A stretch of DNA of 64,000 bases from Streptomyces sp. NBC_00234 (GTDB taxonomy: Bacteria > Actinomycetota > Actinomycetes > Streptomycetales > Streptomycetaceae). The translations under genes and the position numbers were made by a program. Of the stretch, positions 15,136-23,363 are shown in pieces (positions within the stretch are counted from its first letter, which is position 1; every line of letters starts with the position of its first letter). The stretch spans positions 3,968,001-4,032,000 of the forward strand of contig NZ_CP108101.1 in assembly GCF_036195325.1 (NCBI RefSeq). The letters are read 5' to 3'. The notes under the pieces were generated by a model. It had not been told where the DNA came from, did not search any database, and was given only the letters and a program-made list of their open reading frames with translations.

Positions 15136-16833
15136 TTGCGCACCAGGAAGACGAAGCTGGGCCGGCCGACACCCTCCGACGTGTCGGCCGGTCTGGTGAC
15201 CGGGCTCTTCTCCATCCCGGAGGGCATGGCGTACGCGGCGATCGGCGGCTTCAACCCGGTCACCGGTATCTACGCGGGCGTCGTCCCGACCATCCTGGGC
15301 TCCTTCTTCGCCCGTACCGTCCTGATGGTCACGACGCTCACCTCCGCCATCGCCCTGACCTCGCAGAGCGTGCTCTCCGGAGCCCGTCTGGACCCCAAGG
15401 ACGCGGGGAACGTCGCGACGGTCGCGGTGCTCGCCGGGATCATCATGGTGGCGCTAGGGCTGCTGAAGCTCGGCGTCGTCATGAGCTTCGTCTCCAATGC
15501 CGTGATGACCGGCTTCTCGACCGGCATCGCCCTCCAGATCATCACCGGGTCCCTCGACGACGCCACCGGCTACGAGCCCGAGGGCCACAACCGCCTCACC
15601 CAGCTCGTCGACTGGCTGATCCATGCCGGGGACTGGAAGCTCACCACCACGCTGACCGCCCTCGTCACCGTCGCCGTGTGGGCACTCGTCCGGCTGGTCG
15701 GGAAGCTGGAGCCGGTCTCGATCCTGATCGCGCTGGTGGTCGTCAGCCTGGGCGTCGGGGTGCTGGCGGTCGATGTGGAGCTGGCCCGGGACATCGCCGA
15801 GATCCCGGCGGCCCTGCCCCACTTCACCGCGCCCGATCTCTCGGCGGTCGGCACGCTGCTCCCCGGCGCGTTCGCGATCGCCCTGGTCGCGCTGGCGCAG
15901 GCCGCGTCCATCGGCCCGACCGTGCCCAATCCGGACGGCACCAAGTCCTCCGTCGACGGCGACTTCGTCGCGCAGGGCATCGGCAACATCGGCGGCGGGC
16001 TCTTCGGCGCCCTGCCGGCGGGCGGCTCCATGTCCCGTACCGGAGTCGCGGTCGGCGCGGGCGCGAGCACCCGGTGGACCGGGATCTTCGCGGGGGTCTG
16101 GCTGGCCCTGCTGGTGCTGACGCTCGGCTCGCTGGCGGAGCGGATCCCGATGCCGGTGATCGGCGGCCTGATCATCGTCATCGGCTGCGAGCTGATCTGG
16201 GGGCGCCGCAAGGACATCCTGCTGGTGATGCGGACGTCACCGCTGTCGGCGGCGGCCATGGTCGTCACCTTCGTCGCCACGACCCAGCTCCCCCTCCAGC
16301 AGGCCATCGTCGTCGGCGCGCTGCTGTCCCTGCTGCTGTACTGCGTGCAGGCGGCCCGGCAGGGCGGGCTGCGCGGACTGGAGCGCGGCACGGGACCGGG
16401 TGCGTGGCGGTTCACCGAGCCGCCGGCACGGGTCGGGCCCGGCGAGGTCGTCGTCCTCTTCTACGACGGTGCGAGCCTGTTCGCGGAGGCACCCCGGATC
16501 GACGCCCAGTGGCCCGACGTGTCGCAGGCGCGGGGCGCGGCGGTGGTGCTCTCGCTCCGCACCGCGCCCGACGTGCCGTCCTCGGTGGTGCTGAAGCTGC
16601 TGCGGCGGTACGCCCGGGACCTGGAGCAGCACGGCGGGCGGCTCTATCTGGCGGGGGTCGAGCCGGGCCTCGCGCAGGTGCTGCGGCGGACCGGGATCAC
16701 GGCGGAGCTGGGGGAGGACCGGGTGCTTCCGGCCCGGGAGGAGATCTTCCGGGCGCAGCGGGAAGCGATCGCGCGGGCCGAGCGGTGGGTCGCCGAGCAG
16801 CGGGAATCGCCGCGTCCGGGGGGTGCGGAATAG
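15136..16833 (+). CDS. SulP-family anion (sulfate) transporter with STAS domain
   Basis: This is a 565-residue membrane transporter with 10 or more helices in the first 420 residues. It has the SulP N-terminal signature GLVTGLFSIPEGMAYAAIGGFNPVTGIYAG and the later FGALPAGGSMSRTGV. The C-terminus (about 440-545) is a STAS domain (VVVLFYDGASLFAEA ... AAVVLSLRTAPDVPSSVV). The start is TTG at 15136, with AGGGAG about 8 nt upstream inside the end of the alkylsulfatase gene, so the two are translated from one mRNA. Sulfate or bicarbonate is the likely substrate; operon context favours sulfate, in either direction. Confidence 0.92.
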   Translation: MRTRKTKLGRPTPSDVSAGLVTGLFSIPEGMAYAAIGGFNPVTGIYAGVVPTILGSFFARTVLMVTTLTSAIALTSQSVLSGARLDPKDAGNVATVAVLAGIIMVALGLLKLGVVMSFVSNAVMTGFSTGIALQIITGSLDDATGYEPEGHNRLTQLVDWLIHAGDWKLTTTLTALVTVAVWALVRLVGKLEPVSILIALVVVSLGVGVLAVDVELARDIAEIPAALPHFTAPDLSAVGTLLPGAFAIALVALAQAASIGPTVPNPDGTKSSVDGDFVAQGIGNIGGGLFGALPAGGSMSRTGVAVGAGASTRWTGIFAGVWLALLVLTLGSLAERIPMPVIGGLIIVIGCELIWGRRKDILLVMRTSPLSAAAMVVTFVATTQLPLQQAIVVGALLSLLLYCVQAARQGGLRGLERGTGPGAWRFTEPPARVGPGEVVVLFYDGASLFAEAPRIDAQWPDVSQARGAAVVLSLRTAPDVPSSVVLKLLRRYARDLEQHGGRLYLAGVEPGLAQVLRRTGITAELGEDRVLPAREEIFRAQREAIARAERWVAEQRESPRPGGAE

Positions 16834-16866
16834 GTCGCGGGGGTGCCCGGTTGTAGGGTGTGTTCA

Positions 16867-16894
16867 TATAGTTCAATCTTCAACCAAATCAATT
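16867..16894 (+). promoter_or_regulatory. -10-like TATAGT plus TTCAA-type repressor site
   Basis: An AT-rich island stands out from the GC-rich surroundings. TATAGT (16867-16872) is a good -10. It is followed directly by GTTCAATCTTCAAC and then TTCAACCAAATCAATT (16879-16894). The last element matches 12 of 16 positions in the pirin promoter on the other strand. No convincing -35 is visible. Confidence 0.55.
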
Positions 16895-16916
16895 CGAGCA
16901 TCTGGAGGCGGGCGTC

Positions 16917-18011
16917 ATGCAGTTCGGGATCTTCACCGTCGGAGACGTCACCACCGACCCCACGACCGGCCGGACACCGAGCGAGCACGAGCGGATCAAG
17001 GCGACCATCGAGATCGCGCTCAAGGCCGAGGAAGTGGGCCTGGACGTCTTCGCGACCGGCGAGCACCACAACCCGCCGTTCGTCCCGTCCTCCCCGACGA
17101 CCACGCTCGGCTACATCGCCGCCCGCACCGAGAAGCTGATCCTCTCCACGTCCACCACGCTGATCACCACCAACGACCCGGTGAAGATCGCCGAGGACTA
17201 CGCGACCCTCCAGCACCTCACGGACGGCCGCATGGACCTGATGATGGGCCGGGGAAACACCGGACCGGTCTACCCCTGGTTCGGCAAGGACATCCGCCAG
17301 GGCATCCCGATGGCGATCGAGAACTACGCCCTGCTGCACAAGCTGTGGCGCGAGGACGTCGTCGACTGGGAGGGCAAGTTCCGCACGCCGCTCCAGTCCT
17401 TCACCGCCACCCCGCGCCCGCTGGACGGCGTCCCGCCGTTCGTCTGGCACGGCTCCATCCGCTCGCCGGAGATCGCCGAACAGGCCGCGTACTACGGCGA
17501 CGGCTTCTTCCACAACAACATCTTCTGGCCCATGGAGCACACGGAGAAGATGGTCGCCCTCTACCGCAGGCGCTACGCCCACTACGGGCACGGCACCCCC
17601 GAGCAGGCCATCGTGGGCCTCGGCGGCCAGGTGTTCATGCGGAAGAACTCGCAGGACGCGGTACGGGAGTTCCGGCCGTACTTCGACAACGCACCGGTCT
17701 ACGGCCACGGACCCTCGCTGGAGGAGTTCACCGAGCAGACCCCGCTGACCGTCGGCTCCCCGCAGGAGGTCATCGAGCGGACCCTGTCCTTCCGTGACTC
17801 CGTCGGCGACTACCAGCGCCAGCTGTTCCTGATGGACCACGCGGGACTGCCGCTGAAGACGGTCCTGGAGCAGCTCGACATCCTCGGCGAGGAAGTCGTG
17901 CCGGTGCTCCGCAAGGAGTTCGCCCGGCTGCGCCCGGCCGGCGTGCCGGAAACCCCCGTCCACCCGGCGGTCACCGCCGCCCGTACGGCCGCTGCCGCCA
18001 AGGAGGTCTGA
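16917..18011 (+). CDS. Luciferase-like FMN-dependent monooxygenase (LLM class, CE1758-type)
   Basis: This is a 364-residue flavin-dependent oxidoreductase with the bacterial-luciferase TIM barrel. It reads MQFGIFTVGDV, then VGLDVFATGEHHNPPF (a family hallmark), STSTTLITTNDPVKIAEDYATLQHLTDGRMDLMMGRGN, and PPFVWHGSIRSPEIAEQAAYYGDGFF. CTGGAGG precedes ATG 16917. The NADPH-dependent FMN reductase starts 5 nt after its stop, so the pair forms a two-component monooxygenase in which the partner supplies reduced FMN. The substrate is unknown. The AT-rich promoter with TTCAA repeats suggests repression by a MarR-like regulator. Confidence 0.92.
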   Translation: MQFGIFTVGDVTTDPTTGRTPSEHERIKATIEIALKAEEVGLDVFATGEHHNPPFVPSSPTTTLGYIAARTEKLILSTSTTLITTNDPVKIAEDYATLQHLTDGRMDLMMGRGNTGPVYPWFGKDIRQGIPMAIENYALLHKLWREDVVDWEGKFRTPLQSFTATPRPLDGVPPFVWHGSIRSPEIAEQAAYYGDGFFHNNIFWPMEHTEKMVALYRRRYAHYGHGTPEQAIVGLGGQVFMRKNSQDAVREFRPYFDNAPVYGHGPSLEEFTEQTPLTVGSPQEVIERTLSFRDSVGDYQRQLFLMDHAGLPLKTVLEQLDILGEEVVPVLRKEFARLRPAGVPETPVHPAVTAARTAAAAKEV

Positions 18012-18016
18012 ACACC

Positions 18017-18676
18017 GTGTTCGCCACCGCACCCCTGAAGATCGTCGCCGTCTCGGCCGGGCTGAGCAGCCCCTCGTCCACCCGGCTGCTGGCCGACCGG
18101 CTGGCCGAGGCCGCCCGCGAGCGGCTGGAGGCCGACCAGGACCGCAGGGTCGACGTCCAGGTCGTCGAGCTGCGCGACCTGGCCGTCGACATCGCGAACA
18201 ACCTGGTCACCGGCTTCCCGCCGCGCGCCCTGAAGGACGCGATCGAAGCGGTGACGGAGGCGGACGGACTGATCGCCGTGACGCCGGTCTTCACCGCCTC
18301 GTACAGCGGGCTGTTCAAGTCGTTCTTCGACCTGATCGACCACACCGCGCTGACCGGCAAGCCCGTCGTGATCGCGGCGACGGGCGGCACGGCCCGGCAC
18401 TCCCTGGTCCTGGAGCACGCGCTGCGCCCGCTCTTCGCCTACCTGCGGGCCGTCACCCTGCCGACGTCCGTGTACGCGGCGTCGGAGGACTGGGGCTCGT
18501 CCGGCGACGAGTACACCGAGGGCCTGCCCTCCCGCATCCGCCGGGCGGGCGGCGAGCTCGCCTCGGCGGTCCTGGGACGGACGGTCTCCGGGGCCTCGCG
18601 GGCACTCGGCCTGGACGACGGCGAGGACGCGGTCGTGCCGTTCGAGCAGCAGCTCGCCGATCTCCGGCTGGACTGA
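18017..18676 (+). CDS. NADPH-dependent FMN reductase (CE1759-type partner)
   Basis: This is a 219-residue flavodoxin-fold reductase. The N-terminal phosphate loop SAGLSSPSSTRLLADRLAEA and the middle loop VTPVFTASYSGLFKSFFDLID match the FMN reductase family. VIAATGGTARHSL is the third FMN-contacting segment. GTG 18017 uses the AAGGAGG located at the end of the monooxygenase gene, a clear sign of translational coupling. It should supply FMNH2 to the LLM oxygenase encoded upstream. Confidence 0.92.
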   Translation: MFATAPLKIVAVSAGLSSPSSTRLLADRLAEAARERLEADQDRRVDVQVVELRDLAVDIANNLVTGFPPRALKDAIEAVTEADGLIAVTPVFTASYSGLFKSFFDLIDHTALTGKPVVIAATGGTARHSLVLEHALRPLFAYLRAVTLPTSVYAASEDWGSSGDEYTEGLPSRIRRAGGELASAVLGRTVSGASRALGLDDGEDAVVPFEQQLADLRLD

Positions 18677-18768
18677 CCCCCGTACGCCGACCCGCGAGGG
18701 ACGCAATGTCCGGTTTGACTACAGTTGGACCGAACGTCGAATCAAGCTGAACCGAGCTGGAGGCAGAC

Positions 18769-19191
18769 ATGGGCAGAATCGTCGTGGGCGTGGACGGCTC
18801 CGAGCCGTCGATCAAGGCGCTGCACTGGGCCGTACGCCAGGCCGAGCTGACCGGCGACTCCGTCGAGGCCGTGAACAGCTGGGAGTACCCCGCCACCAGC
18901 TGGGCGTCCATGATGCCGGGCATGCCGGAGGACTTCGATCCGCAGGCCGTGGCGACCGTGGCGCTCACCGAGGCGCTGGAGGAGGCCCTCGGCGCCGAGG
19001 GAGCGGCCGGCGTCAGCAAGGTCGTGGTGATCGGCAATCCCGCACAGGCCCTGCTGGACCGGGCCAAGGGCGCCAGTCTGCTGGTCGTCGGCGCACGCGG
19101 CTACAGCGGCTTCAAGGCGACGCTGCTCGGCTCGGTCAGCCTGCACGTCGCCCAGCACGCATCGTGCCCGGTGACGGTCGTGCGCGACTGA
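18769..19191 (+). CDS. Universal stress protein, ATP-binding UspA type
   Basis: This is a 140-residue single Usp domain, cytoplasmic. It starts with the typical strand RIVVGVDGSEPSIKALHWAVRQA. The ATP-binding signature is complete: VVGARGYSGFKATLLGSVS, the G-x2-G-x9-G-S pattern. The gene is monocistronic, with CTGGAGG before the ATG. A TTGACT at 18715 is a reasonable -35, but the -10 is weak. Proteins of this type are induced by stress or hypoxia in actinomycetes; I see no clear DevR-like site. A strong hairpin follows. Confidence 0.93.
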   Translation: MGRIVVGVDGSEPSIKALHWAVRQAELTGDSVEAVNSWEYPATSWASMMPGMPEDFDPQAVATVALTEALEEALGAEGAAGVSKVVVIGNPAQALLDRAKGASLLVVGARGYSGFKATLLGSVSLHVAQHASCPVTVVRD

Positions 19192-19208
19192 GGGGGAACG
19201 ACGGAGGA

Positions 19209-19235
19209 GGGGCGGCCCGCGGTGCGGGCCGCCCC
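19209..19235. terminator. Bidirectional terminator, usp/cupin
   Basis: This is a 12-bp perfect stem GGGGCGGCCCGC with a GGT loop, between convergent genes and 17 nt after the usp stop. Confidence 0.8.
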
Positions 19236-19244
19236 TTCCGTGCG

Positions 19245-19610
19245 TCAGGCGGACTGCGCCTTCACGTGGTCGATCACCTCGTTGAACTCCTTGGTCGGCG
19301 AGAAGTCCACGTACTCGCAGTCCTCCAGCGCCTCGGGGGCGTGCCCCGGCGACCAGTAGAACGCCTGCCCCGCCTCGTAGACCTCGTCCCCCGCCGCGGT
19401 CCGCATCTTCATCCGGCCCTTGAGCAGGTATCCCCAGTGGGGGCACTGGCACAGGTCATCGGGCTGGCCCTTGAGAGCCGGCGCCATGTCCGTGCCCTTC
19501 GGGAACCGCACGAAGGCGACCGTCATGTCTCCCCCGACGTCCCGCATGCGCAGTTCCACACCGTCGCCTTCGATGGCGACGGGCGTGTCCGTCCGTGTGA
19601 GTGCCGTCAT
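19245..19610 (-). CDS. Cupin-domain protein
   Basis: This 121-residue protein is a single small beta-barrel. It reads DMTVAFVRFPKGTDM, CQCPHWGYLLKGRMKMRTAAGDEVYEAGQAFYWSPGHAPEAL. GYLLKGRMKM followed by G-x3-Y-x-A-G-x2-F-Y-x-P-G-H is the second cupin motif region. Few His ligands remain, so it may bind a ligand rather than catalyse. GGAGGAG precedes ATG 19610. It lies about 100 nt downstream of the MerR-PP2C gene in the same direction and could share its transcript. Confidence 0.85.
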   Translation of the reverse strand: MTALTRTDTPVAIEGDGVELRMRDVGGDMTVAFVRFPKGTDMAPALKGQPDDLCQCPHWGYLLKGRMKMRTAAGDEVYEAGQAFYWSPGHAPEALEDCEYVDFSPTKEFNEVIDHVKAQSA

Positions 19611-19708
19611 GACTCCTCCAGGGCCTGTCGGCTGTGCGCGCCCGAGCTTCTCCCCCTTCAAGTCTGTTCCCCGCCCCGGCCCCGTGCGACCTGTACGGAC
19701 TCCGTCCG

Positions 19709-20812
19709 TCACAGGGCGACGACGTCCGCGACGACGCAGGCCAGGTTGTCGGGGGCGCCCGCGTCCGCGGCCAGCGCGGCGAGGTCGCGGACGGCCGCTT
19801 CGGGGCCGTCCGCGAGGATGACCGACCGGGTCAGGGCCGCCTCGTCCACCACCGCGGACAGCCCGTCCGAGCAGAGCAGATAGCGGTCGCCCGGCCGCAC
19901 GTCGTGCAGCCGCACCGCCGGCCGGGACGGCCCGTCGGCCTCCCCGCCCGCCAGCGCCCTGAGCAGCAGTGCGCGCTGCGGGTGCGAGGCCGCCTCCTCC
20001 TCGGTCAGCGAACCGTCGTCGATCATCGTCTGCACCAGGCTGTCGTCGTGCGTGATCCGCACCAGTTCACCGCCGCGCAGCAGATAGGCCCGCGAGTCAC
20101 CGATGTGCACGAGACCCAGCCGGGAACCGGTCCACACCATCGCGGTGAGCGTGGTCCCCGACTCGGCTGGGGCCTCGCCCGTCGCGACCGCGTCCCGCAC
20201 CGCCCCGGAGGCGCGGTCCGCCGCGTCCTCCAGGAGGTTCAGCAGGTCCGCGGCACTGACCGCCTCCCGCGCCACCGGCTTCAGGGCCTCGATCGCCGCC
20301 GCGCTCGCCCCGGCCCCGCGTTCCCCGAAACCGTCGGCGACGGCCAGCAGCCGGGCCCCCGCGTAGGCCGCGTCCTGGTTGGACTCCCGTACCGCTCCGG
20401 TGTCCGTCAGTGCCGCGTACCGGATCCCCAGCGTGCCCAGGCCCTGCTTGCCGTGCTCTGTCATCGTGCCGTCCTCCGTGGAGAGATGGTCGACGAGGAA
20501 GGCCGCCAGATCGCGCCGGGCCGCCGTCTCGGCCTCCACCCGCGCCCAGTACGCCCGGATCTCCGCCGCCGCCGCGCCCGCGTCGAGCGCGGTGACCTCG
20601 GCGATCCGGCCGAGCGGCATCCCGATCCGGCGCAGCCAGGCGACCAGCCGGGCCGTCTCCAGCTGCGCCGGCTCGTAGTACCGGTAGCCGTTCGCCGGAT
20701 CGACCAGGGCGGGCCGGAGCAGGCCCAGTTCGTCGTAACGGCGCAGCGCCTTCGCGGAGAGCCGGGACATCCGGGCGAACTCGCCGATCGTGACCGGTGC
20801 CTCGCGCTCCAC
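19709..20812 (-). CDS. MerR-type DNA-binding domain fused to PP2C phosphatase
   Basis: This is a 367-residue one-component regulator. Residues 6-75 are a MerR winged helix: VTIGEFARMSRLSAKALRRYDELGLL, GYRYYEPAQLE, RRIGMPLGRIAEV. A linking helix follows (about 78-112). Residues about 128-367 are a PP2C-type Ser/Thr phosphatase with intact metal ligands: RESNQD, VADGFGE, HIGDSRAYLLRGGEL, CSDGL and PDNLACVV. The usual MerR effector domain is therefore replaced by an enzyme. GTG 20812 follows GAGGAGG. A MerR-style promoter with a 19-bp spacer lies 43 nt upstream, indicating autoregulation. The drrAB-like genes precede it by 89 nt in the same direction. Confidence 0.88.
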   Translation of the reverse strand: MEREAPVTIGEFARMSRLSAKALRRYDELGLLRPALVDPANGYRYYEPAQLETARLVAWLRRIGMPLGRIAEVTALDAGAAAAEIRAYWARVEAETAARRDLAAFLVDHLSTEDGTMTEHGKQGLGTLGIRYAALTDTGAVRESNQDAAYAGARLLAVADGFGERGAGASAAAIEALKPVAREAVSAADLLNLLEDAADRASGAVRDAVATGEAPAESGTTLTAMVWTGSRLGLVHIGDSRAYLLRGGELVRITHDDSLVQTMIDDGSLTEEEAASHPQRALLLRALAGGEADGPSRPAVRLHDVRPGDRYLLCSDGLSAVVDEAALTRSVILADGPEAAVRDLAALAADAGAPDNLACVVADVVAL

Positions 20813-20854
20813 ACGTACCTCCTCGTACCGGGCGGTTCCCGTCCGGCCCCACCG

Positions 20855-20885
20855 ATGCTGGGGTTTCCCCCACGGGGAAGGTCAA
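20855..20885 (-). promoter_or_regulatory. MerR-type promoter with 19-bp spacer
   Basis: On the minus strand the -35 is TTGACC (20885-20880), the spacer is 19 bp and the -10 is CAGCAT (20860-20855). The spacer contains the perfect dyad TTCCCC-GTG-GGGGAA (20879-20865). An overlong 19-20 bp spacer carrying a dyad is the diagnostic architecture of MerR-activated promoters, and this one feeds the MerR-PP2C gene. Confidence 0.75.
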
Positions 20886-20901
20886 GGACGCGGGCGTCCG
20901 G

Positions 20902-21762
20902 TCACTTCCGGTTGTAGAGCCTCATCGTCACCGAGCCGAACACCACCACGAAGAGCGCCGACCACCCCAGCGACCAGGCGATCTCCGTCGCGGGCCAGTT
21001 ACCGGCCATCAGCTCCCGTACCGCGGAGGCCAGATGCGTCACCGGGCTGTTGTTCACGAACGCCTGGAGCCAGCCCGGCATCGTGCTCGGATCGACGAAC
21101 ACGTTGCTCAGGAACGTCAGCGGGAAGATGACCATCATGCTGACGCCCATCACCGACTTCTCGGTGCGCAGCATCAGCCCGAACATGGTCCAGATCCACG
21201 AGAACGCGAACGAGAACACCACCAGCAGGGCCACGCCCGCCAGCACTCCGACCGGTCCGCCGCCCGGCCGGTAGCCGATGATCATGCCGACCGTCAGCAT
21301 CACCGCCGAGGCCAGCACGTAGCGCAGGACGTCACCGAGCAGATAGCCGACCATCGCCGCGGGCCGCCAGACGGGCAGCGTACGGAAGCGGTCGAAGACT
21401 CCCTTGGCGATGTCGGTGTTGACCGCGACACCCGTGTACATCGTGATCATCACGACGCTCATCACCAGGATGCCGGGCAGCAGGAACTGGATGTACTCCT
21501 CGGTGGAACCGGCCAGCGCACCGCCGAAGAGGTACGTGTACATCAGCACCATCATGATCGGGAACGCCGTCACGTCGAAGAGCTGCTCCGGCACATGCTT
21601 GATCTTCAGCATGGCCCGCCACCCGAACGTGAGGGACGCCGACAGCGCGCTCGGCCTCGGCGGTCGCTCCTGGCCGACCAGCAGGGCCGTCAGGCTCTCC
21701 GCGTCGGGCGCGGCGAGCGCGGCGTCCCCCGGCAGGCCGGTCCGGTCCGTCGTGGTGGTCAT
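20902..21762 (-). CDS. ABC-2 type transporter permease (DrrB-like)
   Basis: This is a 286-residue permease with six helices. It has the DrrB/ABC-2 features KIKHVPEQLFDVTAFPIMMVLMYTYLFG and the conserved SNVFVDPSTMPGWLQAFVNNSPVTHLASAVRELM, which is the ABC-2 signature of daunorubicin-type exporters. The start overlaps the stop of the ATPase gene by 4 nt (ATGA), so translation is coupled. The likely role is efflux of a lipophilic compound or envelope lipid. A helical leader of about 45 residues is cytoplasmic. Confidence 0.92.
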   Translation of the reverse strand: MTTTTDRTGLPGDAALAAPDAESLTALLVGQERPPRPSALSASLTFGWRAMLKIKHVPEQLFDVTAFPIMMVLMYTYLFGGALAGSTEEYIQFLLPGILVMSVVMITMYTGVAVNTDIAKGVFDRFRTLPVWRPAAMVGYLLGDVLRYVLASAVMLTVGMIIGYRPGGGPVGVLAGVALLVVFSFAFSWIWTMFGLMLRTEKSVMGVSMMVIFPLTFLSNVFVDPSTMPGWLQAFVNNSPVTHLASAVRELMAGNWPATEIAWSLGWSALFVVVFGSVTMRLYNRK

Positions 21763-22730
21763 GCCGCCACTCCCTTCCTGTCCGTGAGCGCGAGGAAGAC
21801 CTCGTCGAGGCTGGGCTGTCCCAGCGAGAAGTTGTCCACGGTGATGCCGCAGCGGGCGAGCTCCGCGAGGGCGCGTGCGGCCTGTTCCGCGGCGCCCTGT
21901 TCGGTTCCGTGCCCGCTGACCCGGGCGGTGAGCGCGACCGGGTCGGGGTCCAGCTGCACGGTCGCGCCCAGCGCGACGGACAGCACCCGCTCGGCCTCGG
22001 GGCGCTGGGCGGCCTCCCGCAGACGCAGGTGCACGGAACCGGCGCCGACCGATGCCTTCAGCTCGCCCTTCGTGCCCTCGGCGATGACCCTGCCGTGGTC
22101 GATGACCGCGATCCGGGACGCCAGCTGGTCGGCCTCGTCCAGATACTGCGTGGTCAGCATGACCGTCGTGCCCTGCGCGACGACGGCCCGCACGATGTCC
22201 CACACCTGGTTGCGGCTGCGCGGGTCGAGCCCGGTCGTCGGCTCGTCGAGGAAGAGCAGATCCGGGGTGTTCAGGATGGACGCGGCGATGTCGATGCGGC
22301 GGCGCATACCGCCCGAGTAGTTCTTCACCTGCTTGCCCGCGGCCTCGCTCAGACCGAACGCCTCCAGCAGCTGCGCGGAGCGGGTGCGCGCCGCCGGCTT
22401 CGTGTGCCCGAGAAGGCGGGCGAGCAGCACCAGGTTCTCGGTACCGGTCAGGTCCTCGTCCACCGAGGCGTACTGCCCGGTGAGGCTGACCAGGCCGCGG
22501 ACGGCGTCGGCCTCCTTCACGACGTCCTTGCCGAACACCCTCGCCTCCCCGCCGTCCGGGCGCAGGAGGGTCGCCAGCATCCGTACGGTGGTGGTCTTCC
22601 CGGCGCCGTTCGGTCCGAGTACGCCGTAGACCGTGCCGGGCGGGACGGCGAGGTCGACGCCGTCGACCGCTCGGTTGTCACCGAAGACCTTCACCAGCCC
22701 GTTGGTCTCGATGGCCAGTTGCGTCGTCAT
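21759..22730 (-). CDS. ABC transporter ATP-binding protein (DrrA-like)
   Basis: This is a 323-residue ATPase. Walker A is GPNGAGKTT, the Q-loop lies in SLTGQYASVDEDLTG, the signature is YSGGMRRR, Walker B is LLFLDEPT and the H-loop region reads LTTQYLDEAD. The C-terminal extension (about residues 225-323, ending LGQPSLDEVFLALTDRKG) is the DrrA-type regulatory tail. ATG 22730 follows AAGGAAC. Together with the overlapping permease gene it forms a half-transporter pair that dimerises. No TetR repressor gene sits next to it, which is unusual for this class; the downstream MerR-PP2C gene may fill that place. Confidence 0.93.
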   Translation of the reverse strand: MTTQLAIETNGLVKVFGDNRAVDGVDLAVPPGTVYGVLGPNGAGKTTTVRMLATLLRPDGGEARVFGKDVVKEADAVRGLVSLTGQYASVDEDLTGTENLVLLARLLGHTKPAARTRSAQLLEAFGLSEAAGKQVKNYSGGMRRRIDIAASILNTPDLLFLDEPTTGLDPRSRNQVWDIVRAVVAQGTTVMLTTQYLDEADQLASRIAVIDHGRVIAEGTKGELKASVGAGSVHLRLREAAQRPEAERVLSVALGATVQLDPDPVALTARVSGHGTEQGAAEQAARALAELARCGITVDNFSLGQPSLDEVFLALTDRKGVAA

Positions 22731-22831
22731 GTTCCGTTCCTTGTCGGGTCGGGGAACCGGCGGGGACACGGCGAAATGCGACCGCCAGAGCGATCCGGCG
22801 GTCGCGACCACGGTCGGACGGGCACCCGTGC

Positions 22832-23245
22832 TCAGTCCTCCCGCGTGTAGTAGACGTAGAAGGCGACGCAGAACACACCGGCTCCCACCAACGCTCCCAT
22901 TCCGGCGGACCTCAGCACGCTGGTATCGGTGAGACTCGTCAGAAATCCGATGGCGCAGGCCGTCAGCGCACCGAACGCCGCCGCCCGCAGTTCACGCGGC
23001 AGCGCGTGCCGGTAGCGGCCCAGCACGAAGCAGAGAGCGGCGAAGACGACACCGGAGACCACTCCGAGGACGACCTGGCCGCCGGTGGACGGACCGCCGT
23101 CCCGGTCGATGAACGCCGCGTAGAAACCGAAGATCACGCCCAGTGCCACGGGCACTGCCCAGGCGAGCGGGCCGTGGTGCCGGGCCGTCGTGCCCGTACG
23201 GGACCCGTGGGATCCACGGGACGGCACGGCTGCGTGTGTGGCCAT
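22832..23245 (-). CDS. Small integral membrane protein, unknown function
   Basis: This 137-residue protein has four predicted helices (about residues 27-45, 55-76, 88-105 and 112-131) after a 25-residue basic, cytoplasmic-looking N-terminus rich in Ser, Arg and His. It ends CVAFYVYYTRED. The composition is that of a streptomycete conserved membrane protein with no recognised domain. AAGGAG lies upstream of ATG 23245. It is 101 nt upstream of the DrrAB-like operon in the same orientation. Confidence 0.8.
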   Translation of the reverse strand: MATHAAVPSRGSHGSRTGTTARHHGPLAWAVPVALGVIFGFYAAFIDRDGGPSTGGQVVLGVVSGVVFAALCFVLGRYRHALPRELRAAAFGALTACAIGFLTSLTDTSVLRSAGMGALVGAGVFCVAFYVYYTRED

Positions 23246-23363
23246 GGCGGAGAGCTCCTTCCCTCGCCCCCGTTTCTCCAGATCACACCCGACCGCGCCG
23301 CCCGGCAACTCGAATGGCGTACGGCCCGGGGCGCTCCGGTCCCGTACGGGATTCCCTGAGCGT

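Noticed and set aside
16861..16885. Possible PHO box (GTTCATA, GTTCAAT, TTCAACC) before the LLM monooxygenase gene
   Set aside because: The repeat spacing is 9 and 7 nt, not 11, so it does not fit PhoP direct repeats.
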